Positions 24,683 through 34,025 of a stretch of DNA of 64,000 bases are shown here, in pieces. Position numbers and translations under genes: made by a program. Source of the DNA: Galeopsis tetrahit (lineage: Eukaryota; Streptophyta; Magnoliopsida; Lamiales; Lamiaceae); contig OY776126.1 of NCBI GenBank assembly GCA_963675135.1, forward strand, positions 21,393,195 through 21,457,194, written 5' to 3'. The stretch's first letter is position 1. Each line of letters opens with the position of its first letter. The notes beneath the pieces are model-generated. The model ran no database searches. It had not been told where the DNA came from and saw only the letters and a program-made list of their open reading frames with translations.

Positions 24683-25145
24683 AGCGATTTACCGACGGAC
24701 CTACCGACGGAATTGTCGTCGGTAGGCGTGGTTTCCCGACGGAATTACCGACGGAATAATTCAGTCGGCTCTAGACTCGTCGGTACGGGTTACCGACGGA
24801 ATTTTTTTTTCCGTCGGTAGTCCCGACGGAATAAATCTGTCGAGTCTGCCGACGGATCTCATTCCGTCGGTAGTCCGAATGACCCGTTTCGAAACCGGGT
24901 CTGATATCTGTCGACAATTCCGTCGGTCCGTCTGTCGGTAGTACCGACGGACTTACCGACGGAAATTTAATTTTAGCATTTTTTTAAGAAAAATATATCC
25001 GTCGGCTTCTGTCGGTAATTCCGTCGGTACGTGCCGACGGAACTGCCGACGGATCTAGATTTTATATTTTTTAAATTCGGGATTATATTCAGTTGGTGTC
25101 CGTCGGGGGTTCCGTCGGTAGTGCCGACGGAATTATCCGTCGGCA
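24683..25145. repeat. CACTA subterminal repeats, 3' side
   Basis: Some twenty copies of CCGACGGA or its complement TCCGTCGG in both orientations, many in inverted pairs (for example ACCGACGGAATT facing TTCCGTCGGTAG). In En/Spm such motifs bind the element's own TNPA protein (family knowledge). The same word fills 32483-32816 and the inner cluster at 29628-29792. Confidence 0.88.
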
Positions 25146-25249
25146 AGTCAACCCAAAAAAAAAAAAAATTGACGTGGGTCACCGAACCGACCCGACCCGA
25201 CCCGACCCGACCCCCGAACTGTTATTAAGGCCACCATATATTATTCTGC

Positions 25250-25317
25250 CCTTGCTAGGAATCGAACCCGGGTGTGTGGGCGCCTAGTGAAGGGCGCCTA
25301 CCACTCGGACAGATGTG
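25250..25317 (-). ncRNA. tRNA-like sequence with A and B box
   Basis: On the minus strand it reads TCCGAGTGGTAGGCG (25295-25309, A-box-like), then GGTTCGATTCC (25258-25268, a perfect B box), with about 26 nt between them as in tRNA genes. The 3' side continues TAGCAAGGGCA, but no 5' segment pairs with it to make an acceptor stem, so a complete tRNA is not present. It may be a tRNA-derived (SINE-like) piece or a decayed tRNA carried by the CACTA element. A Pol III function is inference. Confidence 0.45.
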
Positions 25318-25789
25318 TTACTTGTTCGTAATTGTAGTATTAATTGTATATGTACTAATTTTCGACCCATTTTTTTTTTAAAATTCACAAAATTAATTTC
25401 TTTCAAATATATCAAATAATTAAATTTGAAATCTATAATTTATATTTTTATAATTTATATATTTTAAAATACTAAAATATTCATATTTTAACTAAAATAC
25501 TAATATTTTTTTAGTAAAAAATTCATTTTTTTGCTAATTATTTTTAAAAAAATTTCATAAAATTAATTTCATTCACATAAATTAAATAATTAAATTTGTA
25601 ATATAATTTATATATTTTTAAATACTAAAATATTCATTTTTTTTACTAAAATATTCATTTTTTTGCGAATTATATTTTTAAAAAAATCAAAAAAATAATT
25701 TCTTTTCACAATTTTTAGTTGTAACTTAATGATAAATAAATATTTTTAAATTGTACATCTAATAAAATAATTAGCTTACATTATATAAT

Positions 25790-28700
25790 TTATTCTTCAT
25801 CTTCTTCCTCTTCATCTTCTTCCTCTTCATCTTCTTCATCTACATTTTCATTATTTGTCTCATCTTCCTCTTCATCATCCTCCTCCTCCTCCTCCTCCTC
25901 TTCCTCTTCATTTTCATCATCTTCCTCATTTCCATTATCGTTTTCAATTTCGATCAATTGTGAATTTCCAGCCGTCAAGTCTACGTGGATATTCAAATCT
26001 CCCGTAAAGACTTCAGTTCTAGCCTCTATTTGTTCCGTTTGAAACGGAGAATCATCTTCATCACTCTTGTCCTTTGTAGGGACTTCTACCATTGATCTTG
26101 CCTTTACTTTGCAAACAGCGTGCCATTCAATTTTACTACGTGATGATCGTACTGGATACTTGCAGTAGTATACTTGAGATACTTGATGGGCAAATACAAA
26201 TGGATCATTCCCGATATAGCTCCTTTTCGGATTAACATCGACGAGTTTGTACTCCGGATGAATCCTTGTTCCTAAAGGGCCTGAATCAAACCAATGACAC
26301 TTGAACAACACTACAGTCTTGGCTGGATATCCCGGATATTCTACTTCAACGACTTCGTGCAACACCCCATAGTAGTCACTTGCATCTGCATTGTAGTTTG
26401 CACTGCTAATGCAAACACCACTGTTGGTAGTCGCTTTTCTTGATGCATACTCGGATGTATGAAATCTGTAGCCCTTCACAATATAACCGTTGTAAGTCTT
26501 TACACGACGTAGTGGTCCTTTGCTGAGATCCCTTAAGAATCGATTCTCAAAATCGATTGACCGTCCCTATACAGTTCAAATAATTAATATTAATTAGGAA
26601 TCATATTTATTTACGTAAAATTTAAGGAAATGGTACTCACACAACGTTGGAACCATCGGGCAAAATCACGTTGAAGACGAGCATCTATATCCGTATCTGA
26701 GATGTTTTGTTCTGTCCGTCTTAGTTCTTGAGTATACATCCTAATTCACAACATCCAATCACAATTAATATTAAATTACATAAATGAAGTAATGATAAAA
26801 ATATGAAATACTTACTCAATGTAAGGCTGAACTTCATCACAATTCAATAACACATACGTTTGTGCTATTTCTGCCTCTCTGTTCGACTCCCACTCTCGTT
26901 CTGTGAATTTTCCTATTGGTCGTCCCTTAGACTTGAATATAGACAGCATTCCATCGACCTCTTCACCGATATTGTCTGTATCTCTACCACCGTAGTTACG
27001 TGGTTCACTTCTCAACCGAGTGTGGACATGGTCCTCAAAATAATAAGAACAAAACATGCCAACCTCTTCATTCAAATATGCGTTAACAATTGATGCTTCC
27101 ACATTTGCCTTTTGTTTAGCATTGCGTTTCAAGTTGTGGAGATATCTGATTTATAATAAAAAAACATATATTTTAATTCAGTGAACATGCATGTAGTATA
27201 TATAAAAAATGAAAAATGTAAGAGTTTACCTTTCAAATGGGTACATCCACCTATACTGCACTGGACCACAAATTCTGGCTTCATACGCTAAATGAACGGG
27301 TAAGTGTTCCATGGAGTTGAAGAAGCTAGGTGGAAAAATTTGTTCCAACTTACACAAAATCACTGGAATATCTTGCTCCAAACGAATCATATCATCGATC
27401 TTGATCGTTGAAGATGTTAAATCTCTAAAAAAAAGACTTAATTCAGTGATAGCCCTCCACACATTGAGAGGAAAAACGTCTCGGAACGCAATCGGTATCA
27501 AGCGCTGCATAAAAACATGACAATCGTGACTCTTCATCCCTGAAACCTTACCCTTGTTTATGTCTGCGCATCGACTCAAGTTTGACACGTAGTTGTCTGG
27601 AAAATTCAACTCGTGAATCCAACGACACAGTTGTTGTTTCTGTGGCTTGTCCAGTGTGTAGCAAGCCTTCGGATATTTACCTGTACTGGGATCCTTTTCC
27701 AACTCTTGACGACGACAATAAATGTTCAGCTCTTCCCGGGACTTTGGAGTATCTTTCGTCTTGCCTTCTGTGTTCATCATTGTGTGGAACACATTATCAA
27801 ACACATTCTTCTCAATGTGCATCACGTCCAAATTGTGTCGGATCAATAGTGAACTCCAGTATGGCAAATCCCAAAAAATACTCATTTTATTCCATCCACC
27901 TGGGATTCGACCGTTGTGTTCAGCTGCATTTTCCTCAGTAGATTTTTTCAAACCCGTCCACTGAATCTCATGTAACAACGTATGTCCTGTACGGTAACAT
28001 TATACTAGAAGAAATTAATAAAACATATACGTATAACATTATACTAGATCAAATAATTGTATAATTAATTAAAATACGTACCGTTTCGAAGGGGCGGTCG
28101 ATTGATTGTAACTGTTCTGTTCTTCAAGAAGTTGTTCTTATTCCTTCTAAATGGATGATCTCGAGGTAAGAACTTTCGGTGATTATCGAACCATGTAACT
28201 TTCCTACTCTTCTCAAGACTGAAAGCTTCAGAAAAATCCATACAATACGGACATGCTTGAAAACCAGCCGTTTTCCATCCAGACAACATAGAATATGCAG
28301 GAAAATCGCTAATGGTCCACAATAAAGCAGCACGCATCGTGAAATTCTGTTTTCTGAACACATCATACGTTTGGACACCACTTTCCCATAAAAAGATCAG
28401 GTCTTTTATAAGAGGCTGGAGATAAACGTCAAGCTTATCTTTTGGATTCGACGGACCTGGCACCAATACAGTTAGAAACATTGTTTGAGGTTTCAAGCAC
28501 ATCCACGGAGGAAGATTATACGGAGTCAGAATCACCGGCCACAACGAATACTGCTTTCCAAAGCTCCCAAACGGTGCAAAACCATCAGTACACAAACTTA
28601 GCCTCACATTCCTCGGTTCAGAAGAAAAATTGGGATACACGTTGTCAAGGTGTTTCCAGGCCTCCGAGTCCGCCGGATGTCGCATCTCCCTAGACTCGGT

Positions 28701-29331
28701 CGAAGACGAATCTGTTGCATGCCACGTCATGTGTTGTGCTGTGGCAGTAGATTGATACAATCTCATTAAACGAGGAATGATTGGAAGATAATACATCTTC
28801 TTGTGTGCCACTTTCTTCTTCGACGGCTTCGATTGACCAGCGGGCCCCTTCCGACGTGGCTCTTTGTAACGAGGATGACCACACATCCTACACATGTTCA
28901 GATTGCTATCTTCATCCCTCCCCAAGTTGTTCTTCCCCACCAAACTGTTGTTCCCCACCAAATTGTTGTTCAGTACTCGTGCCGGCTTGATTACCATATA
29001 TTTGTCTTTCATAGATACCAGCAGTGTAATAGTATAAAACTTGATCAAAGTTATAAGGCCAACGTACTTCGCCGTGAAATGTCCAATTACAATAATTAAC
29101 AGTGAAACCATTCTTCAGAACATGTACCAAAACCTCATCAATCGACTTAAATATTTTATTCTGACATTTTTTGGCATTACACGGACACTTGATACAATCC
29201 CCATGCATGTAATGTGGGTGGAGCTTTGCAAATTCAACAAATGACACAAGTTCATTGTAAAATTCACTATTCACATTTCCTAAAATGAACCTAGGAGTTT
29301 CATACATCCATCGACGATCCGGCAAATCCAT
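25790..29331 (-). pseudogene. TNPD-type CACTA transposase, one frameshift
   Basis: Main transposase of the element; it would cut and join at the CACTA ends. In minus-strand order: 29331 to about 28912, N-terminal transposase-associated domain (MDLPDRRWMY; Cys/His-rich HYMHGDCIKCPC); about 28990-28084, start of the Transposase_21 core (NLNMCRMCG, MRHPADSEAWKHLDNVYPNF, YNLPPWMC, PGPSNPKDKLDVYLQPL, DFPAYSMLSGW); about 27990-27230, continuing core with HNLDVMHIEKNVFDN, then the DUF4218-type part (SHDCHVFMQRLIPIAFRD); 27141-26812 and about 26740-26640, linkers; about 26565-25790, DUF4216-type part with a long Asp/Glu tail. Donor sites such as GTACGT and GTAAAC separate the blocks. The first block is out of frame with the second by one base, at a GGG near 28916-28918. 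Confidence 0.88.
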
Positions 29332-29339
29332 CTGTTAAA

Positions 29340-29792
29340 CATTTAACATAAAATTCTTACAAACATCCAGAAAAATGCACAACTAAACTAAACTACACAT
29401 ATATAAAATGCACAATTAAAATACACAACTAAACTACAAATATATAAAATGCACAACTAATTAAACTATAACAATATAAAATGCACAACTAAACTACAAA
29501 ATTTAACCAAGTAAAAAAGGAAAACGTACCGAAATTTGCTTGCTCTCATACAATTTTTACAATTTCCACGATTTTTTTCGACTGAGTGAGAAAGGGGAAA
29601 AAAGCTTCTGTAAATATTACGCGCTACCGACGGATTTTGAAATTCCGTCGGTGCGTACATTTTGAATCTACCGACGGATTCTGAAATTCCGTCGGTATGT
29701 TGCCGCCCAAAATTCCGTCGGTCGAGTACTTGGCCGACGGAATATCCGTCGGCAGACACTACCGACGGAGTTTTTATTTCCGTCGGTAACAT
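29340..29792. promoter_or_regulatory. Intergenic CACTA spacer with inner TCCGTCGG cluster
   Basis: 29340-29530 holds AAATGCACAACTAAACTA-type short repeats. 29628-29792 holds about a dozen TCCGTCGG/CCGACGGA words, the same as at the element ends. This lies about 300-460 bp upstream of the TNPD start on the minus strand, so it could act as the TNPD promoter region and bind the element's regulator. That role is inference from En/Spm biology. Confidence 0.6.
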
Positions 29793-30012
29793 TGGCGGAA
29801 TAAAAAAAAAATCGAAAAAAAAAATTAAAAAATACTTTACTTTATACCAAAATCTAACGAAAAATTATGTATTATGTATAAATTAAAAACAATAACATAA
29901 ATAAACAATTCATTGACAAACAAGCATCAACCGAAATAAATATGTCCAACAGAATAATAAATAGTTCGACAGAAAAATAAATAGTTCGACAGAAAAATAA
30001 ATAGTTCAAACA

Positions 30013-31665
30013 TCAACCATTATACGGTACAAAAAAGTCATCACCACCAATGAAATCATCCAAGCCGTCGTCTGCGGCTGCATCTGGATTTTGATCTGGA
30101 GCATTGAAAGGGGGAACTGAACCACCAACCGGAGCATCGAAAGGCGGAGGGGGAAATGGACCAACCGGAGCAGCGAAAGGCGGAGGAGGGGGGACGCTCA
30201 TCGCCTGTGCAAAGCATGTATCTATTTGATCCTGAGGCATCCCCAACGATCGACCCATAGTGTCAGCCATCTGTCGGAAGTAGTGGTTCATCCAGTTGAC
30301 CATGTTCGGGTCCGGAGGAGCAGCAGTGGAGGATACAGAGGCCTGCGATGCACCCTGGGACGAACTGGACGACGCAGCTCTCACTGAGCGACTCATCCGG
30401 CCAAGGCCAAGGACCCGTCCTCGATCAGCCGGGGCCTCCTCCAGGTAAATCCGGTTAAGATCAGGCGGAGGGGCGGCGCTGGGCCCGGCTTCATCAGCAG
30501 AAGCCTGTGTCGTCGCCTCTGCAATCCTCCGGTTCACATTCAACTACATAATTACAAAAATATTAAATTAATACATAGTTCAATACATTTAATTAATTAA
30601 ATATTAAAAAACACATCACAGTTTAATTAAACTTACGTGAAGCTCAGTAGTGCGTCCATATGTGGACGTCTGCGAATCTCGATCAAACGGATGAAGAACG
30701 TTCAACCGATCCACGTGAGTGGGTTCACGCCCAAGATCCCGCTCCTATTTTGTACCAAATGAGCATATAAAAATTATTTTATATAATATTATAATATAAA
30801 TAATTGAAATAAATTTAGTGAACACTTACTAGAGCAATTGAGTGCTCATACGCGGATCGGCCCCCCCCCGATGCCTTGACATCCCACCTCCCACATCACT
30901 TCTACGGTTGGCTCGAGCAGTTGCACACTTCCGCACGTACTCCGGGCTACTCCAATACGTGGTCAACGTGTTCCACACGTCGACTCCATCGTCCTCCCCC
31001 AACGTCGTCTGCTCCACGCCACGACTACGCCAAGCAGTCCTCCAGGTGTACATAATCTCATTATACCTAGACTGACATGAAGATTCTCAGAGCCTGTGGA
31101 TATCGTTGTCCGAAAAAAACTCCCTATGCCAATAAGCATGTTTCTGCACATATTCGATCAGCATATTTATCAAATAATATATATAATAAATTGTTTATTA
31201 ATATTTAATTGAATGCACTCAAATACCTGAAATTCCTCCCAGTATTCATCCTTTTTCGTCTGCGGCACCTTCAGCCAAGAGTAGGCATTCGCAGCAATCT
31301 TGCACTTAGTAATCACCTCAGTGCAAATCTTCGATATCTCATTACCAGGAAGTAAGCTGTGACATTATATATATATTAAGAAACAAACACATTATAAATT
31401 AAAAAACGTACAAAAATTGATGCTATTAAATATTGTTAAACCTTAAAATTATTTAATTAATTACTTACTGTACATTATCTTCAATCCATATTCTCAGTCT
31501 GGTTTCTCGGGCACGCGTGGGATGTCGACGAGCTGCCGACGACTGAGATGACGGCGGCGAATGCTGTGGAACGGATGCCGACGACGTCAACGTAGCAGGC
31601 TCAACAGGCCTAAGTGAGGTTCTCCTACGTCGAGATCCTGAGGCCCCACTAGCATCTTGACTCAT
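30013..31665 (-). pseudogene. Second CACTA gene (TNPA position, PF03004-like), broken
   Basis: Minus-strand exons, my model: 31665-31469 (MSQDASGASGSRRRRTS start, Ser/Arg/Pro-rich), 31356-31227 (LLPGNEISKICTEVITKCK ... DEYWEEFQ), 31143 to about 30830 (KHAYWHREFF ... YWSSPEYVRKCATARANRRS), 30744 to about 30637 (ERDLGREPTHVDRLNVLHPF), and about 30543-30013 (RGRVLGLGRMSR, then a Pro/Ala-rich and acidic tail). The order and the WSSPEYVRKC / NRRSD / LGREPT words match plant transposase family 24 (Ptta/En/Spm). It is damaged: exon 3 changes frame (stop near 31092) and again at a C9 run (30861-30869). Its role by position is the TNPA-like regulator that binds subterminal repeats. Confidence 0.75.
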
Positions 31666-32482
31666 CTATTTTAATAAATAAAATTTAAAAGTATAATAAA
31701 TTAATCAATAATTAATATAGTAATGAAATCAATAATTTCCTAATTTAATTAATAACATTTTAGTAATTTAAGTCAATAATTTCCTAATTTAATCAATAAC
31801 AAAATCACGTTACTAATGAAATAAATAATTTACCAAACTAATTAATAATGACTTAATTTAAACAATAACAATAATTATTATATTAATCAAACCGTACAAC
31901 ACCCCTACTTATAAGAATAATTACTAATTTAATCAACAATAATAACCTAGTTTAATTATAAGAATAATTACTAATTTAATCAACAATAATAACCTAGTTT
32001 AATTATCAAAACGAACTAACAAGAACTACATTATATATTTGAACTAACATGCAATTTTTAATTACAATTAACCAATAAAAAATATATAATCCACGTACTA
32101 ACATATATTTGAATTAATTATACATATATATTCATCAACTACGTACATGAAATTTTATACGAACTAACATGCAATTTATAATAATTCAATAACAGTTTTA
32201 TAATAATTATAAACATGCAATTTATAATACAATAACTTAATTAAAATTAATTAAGAATTTATAAAACGTACCGTTTAAATTGAAGAAAATTGGAGTAGAT
32301 AATCGTTATGCCCTTTCTCGATCAATCCACGCACCACGCACAAGAAAATCCAATCCACGAGGAGAGAACAGGAGATGAACAGGGAGAGGGGGACGAAAGG
32401 AAATTTTTTTTTTTCCTTATGAGGAATAAGGAGGAAGAACTGCCGAAGGCAGTTCTTATTTAAAAAAAAAAATTCTGGCTAC
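31666..32482. other. CACTA 5' leader region, no gene
   Basis: AT-rich sequence with local duplications (for example AAGAATAATTACTAATTTAA twice at about 31912-31985). The last 200 bp, rich in GA/CT, sits just inside the subterminal repeats and may hold the element promoter. Confidence 0.5.
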
Positions 32483-32816
32483 CGACGGATATTTCCGTCG
32501 GTAGCACGCGAATATTAATGCCACGCGTCTTTTCCGTGGTATCCGAGGCGGTGAGTCAAAGCGGGTCGGCTACCGACGGATATTTTCCGTCGGCAGTCGA
32601 AATTTGAACGGCCGACGGAAATAATCCGTCGGGAAGTAAGACTAAACGACACCGTTTGGCCGCGAAACTGAATTCCGTCGGGAAGTCCGTCGGACGGTCC
32701 CGACGGATCTTGGATTCCGTCGGGAGTCAGTCGTTTCGAAAACTCCGTCGGTAGCCTTCCGTCGGTAGCCTTCCGTCGGTAGGATTCCGTCGGTAGCCTT
32801 CCGTCGGCAAACTCCG
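32483..32816. repeat. CACTA subterminal repeats, 5' side
   Basis: About twenty TCCGTCGG / CCGACGGA words, including four successive copies of TTCCGTCGGTAG near 32756-32810. Pairs with the array at 24683-25145. Confidence 0.88.
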
Positions 32817-32990
32817 CGTTTTTTGTAGTGTAAGCTTGGAGAGCTTTTAGAAGAGCTCTCCAAGTGGGAGCTCTCCAAGCTAAATTGCACTTGGAGAGCC
32901 CTTAATTGCACTTGGAGAGCCCTTAAGCTTGGACAGCTCCCACTTGGAGAGCTCTTTTCAAAGCTTTCCAAGCTTAAATGTGTAGTAGTT

Positions 32991-33739
32991 TGGGTGGTTT
33001 AAAACCGGGTTTTTGAAATCCCGAATAATAATTATATGAGTGTTTCTTTTGGGTTTTGGAATAGTGAAGGATTTAACTTTATGTCAAATCAAGTTGTAAG
33101 ATTGAATGAATTTTTATTATTATATTATTGTTTGATAAGATTATAATGAATAGTTAAGTGTGTAATGATTAAATATATAATATTATTGTATTATTATAGT
33201 ATTGTTGAGAAAGAATATTGTTGAGAAAGAATATAATGATTGGAGTAATATTATATAGATATAAACTTTATGTCAAATCAATATGTTTGATAGGGGTGGT
33301 TTTGAGTGGATTTTAAAAACCGGTTTTTAAATCCCGAAGTAAAACGGGTTTTGGATCTTGAAATTCAAAACCTAGTTTTTAAAATCAAAAGTAAACATAC
33401 CCATAGAGTATTAAAATTCATAGACTCTTGAATACCTAAATATTTTTAAAGACTTTTTAAAATCCGTATTGAATACCTTAGAATTTTAAAAGAATTTTTA
33501 AAATGTGAATTGAATACCCCAGATTTTGAAAGTCCAAAAAAATCCTACAAAATCCACAACCAATACACCCCGCTTAAAGTATAATCAGCTTGTCATATTT
33601 TTTTTTTTAGATTTTTAAAAATTAGTATTGTTTAAGATAAAATGGGTAGTAAAGACTTTTCAACTTTATAATTAGTAAAGTTACTTTTTATTGTAATAAA
33701 GTAGTGACATTTATTGTAACGGGACCTTCTACAAGTAGT
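32991..33739. other. AT-rich repeat DNA, no gene
   Basis: Two related stretches (about 32990-33060 and 33292-33390) share GGGTGGTTT, AAACCGGGTTTTTGAAATCC and GGGTTTTGGA, so they look like arms of an older MITE. No coding sequence. Confidence 0.45.
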
Positions 33740-34025
33740 CAGAGTGTCGTATGGTGTCGTATGACTACCGTAGTCAATCAAATCTAAACCATTAAAAATC
33801 AAATCTAAAGGCTTAAATTTGATGACCTGTTACCTTTTGTACTTTGTGTTGAAAATATTCATCAATGTGTCGTATGGTGTCATGCATTGAATTTTTTTAT
33901 ATTTAATTTAATTAATTAAAATATGTAATTATAAAATTACGTTTTTATCCTAATACATTAATATAATCTAATATATTAAAATATTATATTTATTAATTTA
34001 ATTAAAATATATATATTTTTAAAAT

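Larger units (their letters stand above)
24669..32830 (-). mobile_element. CACTA (En/Spm) transposon, 8162 bp
   Basis: Terminal inverted repeats CACTACAAAAAACG (24669-24682 and, inverted, 32817-32830) are identical over 14 bp. They are flanked by the 3-bp duplication TAA (24666-24668, 32831-32833), the CACTA-superfamily standard. Subterminal zones are packed with TCCGTCGGTA / ACCGACGGA motifs. Both genes read on the minus strand, so the 5' end is at 32830. Identical terminal repeats and an intact target duplication suggest a recent insertion, but both genes show frame breaks, so the copy is probably not autonomous. Confidence 0.95.
24629..32990. mobile_element. Fold-back MITE interrupted by the CACTA element
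   Basis: The 17-mer AACTACTACACATTTAA at 24652-24668 is the exact inverse of TTAAATGTGTAGTAGTT at 32974-32990. Between them, after removing the CACTA element, lies a palindromic sequence built from CTTGGAGAGCTCTT-type words (32834-32970). It was therefore a short hairpin element before the 8.2-kb insertion. Its outer ends are not sharply defined. Confidence 0.65.

Noticed and set aside
27582..28990. Plus-strand frames opposite the CACTA transposase
   Set aside because: Antisense shadows of a clearly conserved minus-strand protein.
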